Below are positions 1 to 8,087 of a DNA stretch of 64,000 nucleotides, piece by piece. The DNA lies in NCBI GenBank assembly GCA_022750195.1, contig JAKIWE010000001.1:1114672-1178671 (forward strand). The letters run 5' to 3'. This stretch comes from Thermoplasmata archaeon. GTDB taxonomy: Archaea > Thermoplasmatota > Thermoplasmata > Lutacidiplasmatales > UBA184. Both the position numbers and the translations under genes were made by a program. The notes beneath the pieces were generated by a model that was not told the origin of the DNA, ran no database searches, and saw nothing but the letters and a program-made list of their open reading frames with translations. Within the stretch, counting starts at the first letter, position 1; each line of letters begins with the position of its first letter.

Positions 1-547
1 CGACCTCCTCGCGCGTGAGGTGAAGCTCCTCGGCGATCCGTTCCCCGGTGAGCCCCATGTGCTCGTGCTCGCCGTAGGCGTCGGTCAGCGCGTCTCGGAG
101 CATCGAGTCCTCCAGGGTCTGGCTGCCGTACCGAACGCCCCAACGCGCGCGACCGGTGACGAGGTAGGGAGCGCTCGACATGCTCTCCATCCCTCCGGCG
201 ACCACCAGGTCGAACTCGCCGGAGCGGATCTCAGCGGCGGCGAGGTGGATCGCTTTCATGCCCGAGCCACAGACCATGTTCACCGTGACCGCCCCGGAGG
301 TGTCCGGGATGCTGGCGCCTCGGAGCACCTGCCGGGCCGGGTTCTGGCCGGTGCCGGCCTGAATGCAGTGCCCGAACACGACCTCGGGGATCTCGGTCGG
401 GGTGACCTTCGCGCGCTCGAGCAGCTCGCGCGTGACGAGAGCGCCCAGGTCGACGGCCGGAGTGAGCTTGAGGGCGCCGCCGTACTTGCCGATCGGGGTG
501 CGGACCGCCGCGACGATCGCGACGCGCGGGCCCGGCGGTGTGGTCAC
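1..547 (-). CDS. thiolase-family acyl-CoA C-acetyltransferase (partial, N-terminal part)
   Basis: N-terminal part of a thiolase, cut by the left edge. Read from a GTG at 547, the protein opens with IVAAVRTPIGKYGG, then shows AGTGQNPARQ, the nucleophile loop NMVCGSGMKA (Cys near residue 93) and GGMESMSSAPY, all in thiolase order. The catalytic His and second Cys lie beyond the edge. Thiolases cleave 3-ketoacyl-CoA or condense two acetyl-CoA; the visible part does not decide which. With an acyl-CoA dehydrogenase and methylmalonyl-CoA genes in the window, a degradative role is plausible (inference). It follows the PCNA gene in the same direction after 53 bp. The frame is open upstream of the GTG, so a longer start cannot be excluded. 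Confidence 0.85.
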   Translation of the reverse strand, partial: MTTPPGPRVAIVAAVRTPIGKYGGALKLTPAVDLGALVTRELLERAKVTPTEIPEVVFGHCIQAGTGQNPARQVLRGASIPDTSGAVTVNMVCGSGMKAIHLAAAEIRSGEFDLVVAGGMESMSSAPYLVTGRARWGVRYGSQTLEDSMLRDALTDAYGEHEHMGLTGERIAEELHLTREEV

Positions 548-600
548 GCCGGAGAAGAGCGGGGCGGCGTTCTTCAGCGTATCGCCCCGAACCGACGGGG

Positions 601-1338
601 CTAGTCTTCCTCGACGCGCGGCGCGAGCAGGAACCGGCCCTCGCCCTTCCCGCCGGCGACGCTGAACTCGATCTTCAGGGGGTACTCGTTCCCGACGTGA
701 AGGGTCACCGCGTCGCTCGAAGTGATCGATTTGACCATGCTCGAGAAGAAATCGAGCGGGTACATGCTCTTGACCGTCTCCTTGACCTCGAGCTTCGTGA
801 GGTTCTCCTTCTGCAGTCGCATGTCGACGCGGTCCGTCTCGCCTTCACTGTGGAGGACGAAGGAGTCCGGTTCGAGCGTGATGGTGACGTGGTCGCTGAT
901 GCTCTCGCTCCCGCGGATCCCCTGGCGGAGCTCGTCCATCTTCACGACGACCATCGCTGGGGGCGTGACGTTCGGGACCTTCGGGTCGGTGATCCCGGCG
1001 GGATCGACGACGGCCATGTGCCGGGTGACCTTGCCGACCTTGATCACCAGGCGGTTCTTGCCACCGTCGTACTGGAGGTCGATCTCGTCCCCCGGCTTTG
1101 AGAGCCTAAGGACCTCCTTGAACTTCTCCACGTCGACGCCGATCTCCGTCGGCTCGCCGGTGAACTCCTCGAAGGCGCCCTTGTTGAGGTGGAGGACCAG
1201 CATCGCGACGTGGGACGGGTCCACCGCCTTCACTTCGACGCCGTCCTTCGAGACGCTCAGCTTGACCTCGGAAACGAGCGTGGAGATGACCTCCACGAGC
1301 TCGCGGAGGACCTCCATTTTCATCCGTGCTTTGAACAT
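601..1338 (-). CDS. pcn: DNA polymerase sliding clamp (PCNA)
   Basis: A 245-residue PCNA, the usual archaeal length. PCNA forms a trimeric ring on DNA that tethers replicative polymerase, FEN1, ligase and RFC-dependent partners. The N-terminal half reads FKARMKMEVLRELVEVISTLV and KAVDPSHVAMLVLHL (the clamp signature region). The interdomain connector is followed by a second clamp fold ending in PLKIEFSVAGGKGEGRFLLAPR, the conserved C-terminal strand. It reads away from a strong TATA-like box about 38 bp upstream and has the thiolase gene behind it. Nothing in the sequence suggests truncation. Confidence 0.97.
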   Translation of the reverse strand: MFKARMKMEVLRELVEVISTLVSEVKLSVSKDGVEVKAVDPSHVAMLVLHLNKGAFEEFTGEPTEIGVDVEKFKEVLRLSKPGDEIDLQYDGGKNRLVIKVGKVTRHMAVVDPAGITDPKVPNVTPPAMVVVKMDELRQGIRGSESISDHVTITLEPDSFVLHSEGETDRVDMRLQKENLTKLEVKETVKSMYPLDFFSSMVKSITSSDAVTLHVGNEYPLKIEFSVAGGKGEGRFLLAPRVEED

Positions 1339-1370
1339 CGAACGACCTTGGGGCGCGGCTACACTCGACC

Positions 1371-1380
1371 CCCTTAAAGG
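1371..1380 (-). promoter_or_regulatory. TATA-like promoter of the PCNA gene
   Basis: On the minus strand the box reads CCTTTAAGGG, centred about 38 bp before the PCNA start. It stands out in otherwise GC-rich DNA. The rest of the spacer up to 1622 shows no further gene. Confidence 0.6.
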
Positions 1381-1622
1381 CTTGGCGAGAACTCGAACGG
1401 TGTCCCGAAGACGTATTGCCGCCCGCGTGGCCCCAGCTCCCGAGTTCCCTCATGCTCCCCGGTCGAGCGAGCTACGTTCTCGTCGTTCCCACGCGAGTTC
1501 GAGGGGTTTGACGATGGGTCGCGATCCGTTCCTCGAGGGGTCCGCTTCAGGAGGGCCGGGCCGGCGTACCGGCCGCCCTCCTCCTCTCCCCGGGACGCGA
1601 CGCCGAGCCCCAAGGTGAGACC

Positions 1623-2387
1623 GTGACGGTCCTCGCGTACTTGGCCGACTCGAACGCGGGCTACGTGCTTTCGTTCCGGGCCCTCGTGACAGGTCTACCT
1701 CCGGGGGGCGTCGTCCTCGACCGGACCTACTTCTACCCGACCGGGGGCGGCCAACCTTGCGACCGGGGTACCATCGAGCTCGACGGCGTGCGGTACCCGG
1801 TCGTGGAGGTCTCCAAGACCGGACCGTCCGTGATCCACCGTCTGGGACGACCTTCCGGCCGCTCCTCGACCGCGCCCGGCCTCCGTATCGGCGCCGAGGT
1901 GACGGGCGAGATCGATGGGGCGCGCCGAGCGGCGCACCGCCAAGCGCATACGGCCCAACACCTCCTGAGCGCTCGCATCTTCGCCCTCACTCGTCTGCGG
2001 ACCCGAGCGGCCTCGATCCGTGCCGGCGGAGGACGGGTGGACCTGGAGGGAGCGTGGCCGACCGCTCCGACGCTCGCCGAGGTAGAGACCGACGTGAACG
2101 ACGTGCGTCAGCGCCCCGTCCCGTCGCACATCCGTTTCCTGAGCCGGGCCGAATGGGAAAGCGCGCCCGATCCTCGCACGGGACTTGTCCTCCTTCCGCC
2201 CCAGGTCGATCCCGTGCGCCTCATCGAGCTCGCCGGGGTCGACCGGTGCCCGTGCGGGGGTACGCACGTGCGGTCGACCGAGGAGATCGGCGCCCTGCAC
2301 CTCGCGACGGCCGTGGTGCCGGGAACGACCGCGACCCGGATCGAGTTCACTCTTGACGAGGCCGGTCCGCCCACTCCGACCGGGTAA
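1623..2387 (+). CDS. alaX: AlaX-type alanyl-tRNA editing protein
   Basis: A 254-residue trans-editing protein that deacylates mischarged Ser-tRNA(Ala) or Gly-tRNA(Ala) in the cytosol. It has the editing-domain architecture: RTYFYPTGGGQPCDRG near the N-terminus (the Gly-rich motif shared with AlaRS), the zinc-binding HTAQH motif in the middle and the matching CPCGGTHV zinc ligands towards the C-terminus. There is no synthetase core. The length fits the mid-size AlaX-M group. The start is a GTG with no obvious TATA box nearby. Its last 41 bp overlap the convergent acetyltransferase gene at 2347. Confidence 0.9.
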   Translation: MTVLAYLADSNAGYVLSFRALVTGLPPGGVVLDRTYFYPTGGGQPCDRGTIELDGVRYPVVEVSKTGPSVIHRLGRPSGRSSTAPGLRIGAEVTGEIDGARRAAHRQAHTAQHLLSARIFALTRLRTRAASIRAGGGRVDLEGAWPTAPTLAEVETDVNDVRQRPVPSHIRFLSRAEWESAPDPRTGLVLLPPQVDPVRLIELAGVDRCPCGGTHVRSTEEIGALHLATAVVPGTTATRIEFTLDEAGPPTPTG

Positions 2388-2907
2388 CGCCGAACACCAG
2401 CACATCGTGCCACGCCGCATGGTGGTACAGGGCCGAACGGAGCGTGCCTTCCCTCCGGAACCCGAGGCGCTCGAGCAGGCGGGCGGACGGGAGGTTCTCC
2501 ACATCGCACGTGGCGCCGACCCGGGCGAGATTCTGAGAGTGGAACAGGTAGTCGACGAGCAGCCCCACCGCCTCGGTGCCGTAGCCCTTCCCCCGCTCGT
2601 CCGGGAGCGCGAGCACGTACCAGACGTCCGTGATCTCGAGGACCGGATGCGCCTGGTAATGGCCCACGAAGCCGAGCACCTTACCGTCCTCCTTCCGCTC
2701 GACGACGAACCGAGGGGCGAGGGAGTGGGCGTCGGTCGGGGCGCCGTCGACGGCTGCAACGAACTCCTCGAAACTATCGATAGAGAACCGGTCGAACGGC
2801 GCGACCGTTTCGGGGTCGTTGTACCACCCGAACAGGACCATCATGTCCGGGCGGTGCGGAGCGCGCAGACGCAGGCGGAAACCCTCGAGGACCGGGACCT
2901 CGGTCAC
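2347..2907 (-). CDS. GNAT-family N-acetyltransferase (RimJ/RimL-like)
   Basis: A 186-residue acetyl-CoA-dependent acetyltransferase. It has the RimJ/RimL-type layout: RLRLRAPHRPDM at the start, then WYVLALPDERGKGYGTEAVGLL, which contains the acetyl-CoA pyrophosphate-binding loop (R-G-K-G-Y-G), and NLPSARLLERLGFRREGTLR near the end. The substrate may be a protein N-terminus or a small molecule and cannot be told from the sequence. Its GTG start overlaps the stop of the upstream winged-helix gene (GTGA), so the two are probably translationally coupled. The 3' end overlaps alaX on the other strand. Confidence 0.85.
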   Translation of the reverse strand: MTEVPVLEGFRLRLRAPHRPDMMVLFGWYNDPETVAPFDRFSIDSFEEFVAAVDGAPTDAHSLAPRFVVERKEDGKVLGFVGHYQAHPVLEITDVWYVLALPDERGKGYGTEAVGLLVDYLFHSQNLARVGATCDVENLPSARLLERLGFRREGTLRSALYHHAAWHDVLVFGVTRSEWADRPRQE

Positions 2908-3317
2908 GTCCCCGTGTGGTCGGCGTACGAGCCATCCCTCGACGACGGGAGCGTGAGCCCGTCCGGTCGATCGTTGTCGCCGCCGTTGCCCTCGCCCGGC
3001 GCGCCCGCGCCGACCGGGTCGCCGTTCTCCTCCCGGCGGAAGTCGAGCGCCTTACGGTGCCCGCTCGGGGTGAGCGAGTAGACCAGTTTCGGCTCGCTGA
3101 AGCCGACGACGTACTGGACGCGGCGGTAGATGAGCCGAGTGTTCTCGAGGGTGCGGAGCGCGTTCTTGAGCTCGAGGGCGTCGAGCGTGGAGAACGCCCG
3201 GAAGATGCCGAACTCCGTGGTCCTCTGGTCGGCTTCGAACCGGACCTGGTGGCCGCGGTACTCGAGCAGGTGCAGGAGGAGGGAGAGTTCCAGCGACCGG
3301 CTCCGATCTGTTTCCAT
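2904..3317 (-). CDS. winged-helix-like small regulator, uncharacterised
   Basis: A 137-residue protein with a wHTH-like first two thirds: SLELSLLLHLLEYRGHQVRF, a helical turn around FSTLDALELKNALRTLENTRLIYRR, then KLVYSLTPSGHRKALDF, which resembles the recognition helix and wing of archaeal PadR/MarR-like repressors. The last 40 residues are Gly/Asp-rich and look disordered. The ATG at 3317 is preferred over the adjacent TTG because GAGGGG lies a few bases upstream. It sits between a 74-residue gene and an acetyltransferase in a compact minus-strand operon. The DNA target is unknown; the HTH call rests on pattern only. Confidence 0.6.
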   Translation of the reverse strand: METDRSRSLELSLLLHLLEYRGHQVRFEADQRTTEFGIFRAFSTLDALELKNALRTLENTRLIYRRVQYVVGFSEPKLVYSLTPSGHRKALDFRREENGDPVGAGAPGEGNGGDNDRPDGLTLPSSRDGSYADHTGT

Positions 3318-3335
3318 CAACGCCCCTCAGGGGGC

Positions 3336-3560
3336 CTACGCGATCGTCGTGATCTCGTAGCTGACCTTGAGGCCCTTCATCTTCTGATGCATCTCGGTGG
3401 TGAGCCGGATCACCTCGTCCAAGGAGGCCTTCTCCTTCCACTTGTAGACGAAGTCGTGCATCCCCATCGACTCTTCGAAGCCGATCTCTCGCATCACCTT
3501 GAGAACGGCCTGCGGGTCGGCGCCCTCGGAGCTGAAGATCATCCGAACGTAGGTACGCAT
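3336..3560 (-). CDS. small conserved-looking protein, function unknown
   Basis: A 74-residue protein: a strand MRTYVRMIFSSEG, a helix PQAVLKVMREIGF, a central YKWKEKASLDEVIRLTTEMHQKM helix and a final strand KVSYEITTI. The beta-alpha-alpha-beta pattern suggests a small ferredoxin-like fold, perhaps a ligand-binding or oligomerisation module (inference). No cysteines or catalytic motif are visible. It is the first gene of the operon leading to the winged-helix protein 18 bp downstream, and it is divergent from the epimerase gene. Confidence 0.65.
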   Translation of the reverse strand: MRTYVRMIFSSEGADPQAVLKVMREIGFEESMGMHDFVYKWKEKASLDEVIRLTTEMHQKMKGLKVSYEITTIA

Positions 3561-3606
3561 GCGACGATCCGTCCTTACGCCGGTGGGCTGAACTTAGGCG
3601 GCCCTC

Positions 3607-3618
3607 CATTTATATATG
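3607..3618. promoter_or_regulatory. TATA box in a divergent spacer (epimerase, and possibly the small-protein operon)
   Basis: The box CATTTATATATG lies 30 bp before the epimerase ATG at 3642, as expected for a leaderless mRNA. Read on the other strand it is still TATA-like (CATATATAAATG) and sits about 50 bp before the start at 3560. One near-palindromic box may therefore serve both directions. Confidence 0.65.
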
Positions 3619-3641
3619 CTTCCCTTGTCGCCGACTCCTCC

Positions 3642-4607
3642 ATGGCGAGCGACGGCCCGGCGGGCCCGGTCGTGGTCACCGGCGGTGCCGGCGCTATCGG
3701 CGCGTGGCTCGTACGCCGGTTGCTGGACGACGGCCACACCTGCCGCGTCGTGGACAACCTCTCGTCGGGCCGGACCGCACATTTCGGCGACCACGAGCAT
3801 CACCCGAAACTGTCGGTGACGGTCGCGGACCTCCGGGAGCTCGCCGCGGTCGCGCCGGCGTTCACGGGAGCGAGCGCGGTCTGGCATCTCGCGGCGAACC
3901 CGGACATACGGCGCGGGACCGAGGACCCGACGCTCGACTTCGACCACGGGACCAAAGCGACGTACCATGCCCTCGAAGCGGCCCGACGCGCCGACGTGCC
4001 AAGGTTCCTGATCTCCTCCTCCAGCGTGGTCTACGGCTTTCCCACCAAGTTCCCCACCCCCGAGGAGTACGGGCCGTTGCTGCCCGAGTCGCTCTACGGG
4101 GCGAGCAAGCTCGCGAGCGAGGCGATGGTGAGCGCCTACGCCCACTGCTACGGCATGAAGAACCACATCCTCCGGTTCGCCAACATCATCGGCCCGGGGA
4201 TGACCCACGGGGTGATCTTCGACTTCTTTGCGAAGCTCGCGAAGGACCCGACGCGCCTCGAGGTCCTCGGGGACGGCCACCAGGCGAAGAGCTACCTTCG
4301 GGTCGAGGACTGCGTGGACGGCATGCTCGTTGGCGCCGGCCACGCGGACGCCCCGGTCAACGTCTACAACCTGGGCAACTTCGACCGGATCTCCGTGGCG
4401 GAGATCGCCCAGAAGGTCGTGGAGGCCCACGGGGGCACCGCGCGCATCGAGTACACCGGCGGAGACCGGGGTTGGGTCGGGGACGTCCCCCGGCAGTGGC
4501 TCGCGATCGACCGGATCCGCGGACTGGGCTGGCGACCGAAATTGAGTTCGGCGGAGGCGGTCGTGCGCACCGTCCACGAGCTCGCCCGCGCGGCTCGGCC
4601 CAGCTGA
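3642..4607 (+). CDS. NAD-dependent nucleotide-sugar epimerase/dehydratase (GalE-like SDR)
   Basis: A 321-residue extended short-chain dehydrogenase. The N-terminal GGAGAIGAWLVRRLL is the NAD-binding Rossmann loop. SSSSVVYG and YGASK supply the catalytic Ser/Tyr/Lys (Y-x-x-x-K). RFANIIGPG and the C-terminal VYNLGNFDRISVAEIA follow the nucleotide-sugar epimerase pattern. Likely substrates are UDP- or dTDP-sugars for surface glycans; the exact sugar is not readable. The ATG at 3642 is chosen because a TATA box lies 30 bp upstream, although the frame stays open far upstream. The next gene, a glycosyltransferase, starts 5 bp after the stop, so the pair is an operon. Confidence 0.9.
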   Translation: MASDGPAGPVVVTGGAGAIGAWLVRRLLDDGHTCRVVDNLSSGRTAHFGDHEHHPKLSVTVADLRELAAVAPAFTGASAVWHLAANPDIRRGTEDPTLDFDHGTKATYHALEAARRADVPRFLISSSSVVYGFPTKFPTPEEYGPLLPESLYGASKLASEAMVSAYAHCYGMKNHILRFANIIGPGMTHGVIFDFFAKLAKDPTRLEVLGDGHQAKSYLRVEDCVDGMLVGAGHADAPVNVYNLGNFDRISVAEIAQKVVEAHGGTARIEYTGGDRGWVGDVPRQWLAIDRIRGLGWRPKLSSAEAVVRTVHELARAARPS

Positions 4608-4612
4608 GCTCG

Positions 4613-5650
4613 ATGGCCGCCCCGCCGGAGCAGCTCCCCGCCCCGGTCGTCGGCACCGTGACGGTCGTCGTCACCGTACTCAACGACCCACGCGTCCGTC
4701 GAACACTAGAGAGCCTGCTCGCCCAGCGACGCCCGCCGGAGGAGATCCTCGTCGACGACGGCGGCGGTCCCGGGGTCGTGAGCGAGATCGCTCGCGAGCT
4801 CGCGCTGCGGTCGCCGACCGTTCGATACCTCTCCGCGCCCGGCAACATCCCCGAAAGTCGGAACGCCGCGCTCCGCGTCGCGAGGGGCGAGTTCGTCGCG
4901 TTCCTCGACGCCGACGAGGTCGCCCCGCCCTCGTGGCTCGACGAGATGCTGCGCCCCTTCGCCGACCCGAAGGTCGGGTTCGTCGGAGGCCCCACGCCCG
5001 CCATGCCGGGAACAGCACGAACCGTGGGCGCTCGCTTCTACGACGGGTACCTCCGGCGCTTCTACGACCGCGTCGCCCGGTCCCAGCCGCATGCCCTCCC
5101 GATGGGCAATTCGATCTGGCGGGCGGCGGTCTTCCGGCAGGTCGGTCTCCTCGACACCTCCCTGTTTCGTCGCGCTGCGAGCGAGGACCAGGAGATCGCT
5201 CTTCGCGCGCTCCAGGCCGGCTGGAAAGGGTTCCTCACGGACGGCGGCACCGTGGACCACGATTTCTCCGACCTGAGCTCCTGGCGGTTGCTCCGCAAGC
5301 AGGCCGTCTACGCGGAAGGGGGCTACGTGGTCTGGCGTCGGCACGGGAGCACGTACGAGGCCTCGGGAGGCCGGCTCCTGCCGTACGTGCTCCTTCCGCT
5401 GTTCGCCGTAGCCGGAGCCGTCCTCGTCGTGCTTCCCTCCGCCCGATTCGCGGGAGAGCTTCTCCTGGCGGTCGGTCTCGGCGGTCTCGCCGTGCTGGCG
5501 CTCGCTCTGACGGCGATCGGATGGCGTCAGGACGCTCGATATCCCGGGCTCCGGTTCAACGCCCTCGAGATTCCGCGACGGTGGGCGACGCTTGTCGGGG
5601 CCTTCCGGGGCTGGCGTCACTTCGGCCGGAGCGGACGACGCGTTCCCTGA
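4613..5650 (+). CDS. family 2 glycosyltransferase with C-terminal membrane segments
   Basis: A 345-residue inverting GT-A glycosyltransferase. It shows VTVVVTVLNDPRVRRTLESL, ILVDDGGG, RNAALRVARGEFVAFLDADEV (the DxD-like metal motif, DAD) and a later ASEDQEIALRALQAGW acidic motif (ED-type catalytic region). Two hydrophobic stretches near residues 265-310 (LPYVLLPLFAVAGAVLVVL and LLLAVGLGGLAVLALAL) would anchor it in the membrane. It follows the epimerase gene after 5 bp, suggesting that the epimerase supplies its sugar donor. The acceptor, a lipid or a surface protein, is unknown. Confidence 0.88.
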   Translation: MAAPPEQLPAPVVGTVTVVVTVLNDPRVRRTLESLLAQRRPPEEILVDDGGGPGVVSEIARELALRSPTVRYLSAPGNIPESRNAALRVARGEFVAFLDADEVAPPSWLDEMLRPFADPKVGFVGGPTPAMPGTARTVGARFYDGYLRRFYDRVARSQPHALPMGNSIWRAAVFRQVGLLDTSLFRRAASEDQEIALRALQAGWKGFLTDGGTVDHDFSDLSSWRLLRKQAVYAEGGYVVWRRHGSTYEASGGRLLPYVLLPLFAVAGAVLVVLPSARFAGELLLAVGLGGLAVLALALTAIGWRQDARYPGLRFNALEIPRRWATLVGAFRGWRHFGRSGRRVP

Positions 5651-5679
5651 CGAAGGAACTCCCCACGGTTTCCCGGAAA

Positions 5680-5688
5680 ACGTTAAGC
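5680..5688 (+). promoter_or_regulatory. TATA-like promoter of the FKBP gene
   Basis: ACGTTAAGC is centred 27 bp before the ATG at 5711, the spacing of leaderless archaeal promoters. Confidence 0.5.
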
Positions 5689-5710
5689 GCGGGACCGGGT
5701 CGGCGGCCCG

Positions 5711-6556
5711 ATGTCACCCCACGCCGATGCCGCCGAGACCAAGTCGGGGGACTTGGTCCTTCTCGATTTTGAGCTGTGGGCCGAGGGCGGCGCACGCACC
5801 GATCTTATCGACACCAGCCGCGAGGACGTCGCGTCCACCGCCGGTGTGAAGCCGGCCGAGGGGATCACTTTCGGACCGCGCCCCCATCTGGTCGGCGGCG
5901 ACTACTTCCCGGGCGGGATCGAGACCTCCCTGGTCGGTCTTCCCGTCGGGACCGAGACCACCAAGGAGTTCCCACCGGCGGAGGCGTTCGGCGAGAAGGA
6001 CCCGAAGCTCATCGAGCTGTTCTCCATGCACGAGATCTCCCGCTTGCCGGAGATGCGGCGGGAGGATGCGCATCTCGACGTCGGGACCGTGCTCAACATC
6101 CGGAATCGACGCGGTCGGGTCGTCAGCCTCACGGCCGCTCGCGTCCGCGTGGACTTTAACCCGCCGTTCGCCGGTCGCAAGGTCCGGGGCGTGTTCAAGG
6201 TCGTCGAGCGCCTCACCGAGGCCGAGGACCAGGCTCGGGCCGTGGTCGACCTCGCCTACGGTCGCGGCAAGGAGTTCGGCGTCAAGGTCCACCAGCACGT
6301 GGTCACGCTCAAGGTCCCCGACCGGGCGAAGTTCGATCTCGGGTGGTTTGCGGCGAAGCCCCGGCTCATCGAGCGGCTGCGGACGACCCTCAAACCGAAA
6401 TCGATCGAGGTCGTGGAGGAGTACGTCACCCCTGGCAGCAAGGCCGCGGCGGAGCCCACGGAGACCCCCGCGCCGCCGCCTGATGCGCCGGCTACCGGCG
6501 ACGAACCCAGCCCGCACCCCCACGGACGCAAGAGCACGAAGTCCGACTCGGCCTGA
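5711..6556 (+). CDS. long archaeal FKBP-type peptidyl-prolyl cis-trans isomerase
   Basis: A 281-residue SlyD-like FKBP that catalyses prolyl isomerisation and acts as a chaperone. SGDLVLLDFELWAE opens the FKBP fold, GGIETSLVGLPVGTETTKEFPPAEAFGE is the SlyD-type core with the inserted flap that follows, and VDFNPPFAGRKVRGVFKV closes it, the conserved end of this family. Beyond residue 170 is a second domain with alternating charged strands, as in the long archaeal form, then a Pro/Ala/Glu-rich disordered tail. There is no signal peptide, so it is cytosolic. Confidence 0.9.
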   Translation: MSPHADAAETKSGDLVLLDFELWAEGGARTDLIDTSREDVASTAGVKPAEGITFGPRPHLVGGDYFPGGIETSLVGLPVGTETTKEFPPAEAFGEKDPKLIELFSMHEISRLPEMRREDAHLDVGTVLNIRNRRGRVVSLTAARVRVDFNPPFAGRKVRGVFKVVERLTEAEDQARAVVDLAYGRGKEFGVKVHQHVVTLKVPDRAKFDLGWFAAKPRLIERLRTTLKPKSIEVVEEYVTPGSKAAAEPTETPAPPPDAPATGDEPSPHPHGRKSTKSDSA

Positions 6557-6586
6557 CGACGGCCGAGCGCGGCCTCGCGCGTCCGA

Positions 6587-7339
6587 TTAGCCCGGACTCG
6601 GGCGGAACGCCCGTTCGACCACGCTCGCGAGGAGCCCGCCCAGGATCGGGGCGACCCAGAACAGCCAGGATTCCTTGATCGCCCATTGCGCCGAGCTCCA
6701 CACCGACGAGACGAGAGCCGGGGAGAAACTGCGCACGGGGTTGAGGGAAGCGCCGTCCACGTTGATCGCAATGAGGTTGGCGACGACCAGGGTAAGGCCG
6801 ATGGCGAGCGGGGCGAGGTTCTTGGCTCCGTTCTCGGGGCGCGTCACCAGGTGGATCACGAGGACGAAGACGAACGTCAGCACCACCTCCAAGAGGAACA
6901 CCGAACCGAGCGAGTAGTAGCAGGGGGGCAAGGGCGCGGAGAAGCCGGCGTAGCACTGCGAGCCGAGGGCTCCCCCCTGGGCGAAATTGTACTGGTCCGA
7001 GCTACCGCCGGCGGCGATACCGAGCACGACGGCAATGCCGACGATGCCCCCGGTGACCTGGGCGAGCAGGTAGCCGGGAACGTCGCGGATCGGCATCCGC
7101 TTGGACAACGCCATGGACAGCGTCACGGCCGGGTTGAAATGGCCCCCCGAGATCTCACCGAAGGCGTATGCGCCGCCCATCACCGTGAGACCCACGGCCG
7201 CGGAGACCAGGACGACGCGAGCGTTAGGGTCGAAACCCGAGAAGGTACCGCTGAACACTGCGGCGCCACCGCCGATCAGGAGCAGCCCGAACGTGCCCAG
7301 GAATTCTGCGAGGTACTTCTGGCCCGCGTTCCATGCCAT
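6587..7339 (-). CDS. aquaporin / MIP-family channel
   Basis: A 250-residue channel with six membrane spans. The first half-helix motif is GGHFNPAVT (canonical NPA); the second is GASLNPVRSF, so the usual alanine is replaced by valine (NPV). Transport of water, glycerol or another small neutral solute is family knowledge; the second-motif change could alter selectivity. An extended loop with two Cys (SQCYAG and PPCYY) precedes the fourth span. The start is set at 7339 because a TATA-like box lies 26 bp upstream and the residues before it are low-complexity. The gene stands alone. Confidence 0.9.
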   Translation of the reverse strand: MAWNAGQKYLAEFLGTFGLLLIGGGAAVFSGTFSGFDPNARVVLVSAAVGLTVMGGAYAFGEISGGHFNPAVTLSMALSKRMPIRDVPGYLLAQVTGGIVGIAVVLGIAAGGSSDQYNFAQGGALGSQCYAGFSAPLPPCYYSLGSVFLLEVVLTFVFVLVIHLVTRPENGAKNLAPLAIGLTLVVANLIAINVDGASLNPVRSFSPALVSSVWSSAQWAIKESWLFWVAPILGGLLASVVERAFRPSPG

Positions 7340-7360
7340 GGGCCGCGGAGTTGGCGGGTC

Positions 7361-7370
7361 CGAATTAAAC
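7361..7370 (-). promoter_or_regulatory. TATA-like promoter of the aquaporin gene
   Basis: On the minus strand GTTTAATTCG, centred 26 bp before the start at 7339, predicts a leaderless transcript. Confidence 0.55.
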
Positions 7371-7477
7371 CTTCCGGAAGGCCGGCGCCGCCGTTCCGGG
7401 GCTGCCGCCCGTCGGGACGAACAGCACGCGCCGGCTAGCTTGGGGGTCGTGCCTCGAAGTTCCACCGCCGACTCGGG

Positions 7478-8038
7478 TCAGCCGGCGCTGGGCGAAGGGT
7501 CGGGGCGAGCCTCGGGCCAGCGATACAAGTAGACGCGGGTCGTTTCGTCGTAGGAGTGCGCCTTCCACCCGGGCACTGGATGCCAGTGGCTCACCACACG
7601 AGAGCCTGCTTTCAGTTGAGTTTCAAACACCGAGCGGAGCCGGAGCATCGCCCCGGGCCAGAGGAACACCGCTACGACGTCGGCCGCACGGAGGTCGAGG
7701 CGGAACATGTCGCCCCAGCGGATCTCCACGCGATCCCCGGCTCGGCCGAAACGCCGCCGGAGGCGCAGGATGCCGATGCGAAACGGGTCGATCTCGACGG
7801 CGACGGCACGGGCGCCGCGCTCCCGGGCCGCTCGGAAGACGATGGCCCCGGTCCCAGCTCCGAGGTCGACGAGGCGGTCGGTGGAAGCGACCTGGGCGTC
7901 GTCCAGCATCCGCGTAACGACCGCGCGCGGTGCCGGCTGGTAGCCGGCCCCGAAGATGAACGACGCGAACATGAAGTAGGCGGCGCCGACGAGCGCTCCT
8001 ACCGCGAGCACGAAGAGAGCGTCGTTCTGGGTCAGCAT
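7478..8038 (-). CDS. membrane-anchored class I SAM-dependent methyltransferase
   Basis: A 186-residue protein with one N-terminal membrane span (about residues 6-30, LFVLAVGALVGAAYFMF) followed by a Rossmann methyltransferase fold. LVDLGAGTGAIVF is the SAM-binding motif I, AVAVEIDPF is motif II and RWGDMF is the later acidic loop. The catalytic part is short, and the substrate (lipid, quinone or protein) is unknown. The ATG at 8038 is preferred because GGAGGG lies just upstream; the open frame extends to 8110 but that extra part is Arg/Pro-rich. It overlaps the end of meaB only if the longer start is used. Confidence 0.78.
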   Translation of the reverse strand: MLTQNDALFVLAVGALVGAAYFMFASFIFGAGYQPAPRAVVTRMLDDAQVASTDRLVDLGAGTGAIVFRAARERGARAVAVEIDPFRIGILRLRRRFGRAGDRVEIRWGDMFRLDLRAADVVAVFLWPGAMLRLRSVFETQLKAGSRVVSHWHPVPGWKAHSYDETTRVYLYRWPEARPDPSPSAG

Positions 8039-8087
8039 CGGCCTCCCTCCGGGGGGATTCCGCCGAGGAGACCGCTCGCCCGGTGGT

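Noticed and set aside
1380-1500. TTCGAG-containing spacer as a tRNA
   Set aside because: No stems can be closed around either occurrence.
2916-3641. Upstream extension of the epimerase frame
   Set aside because: The extra 240 residues lie antisense to two plausible genes and precede a TATA box 30 bp before ATG 3642.
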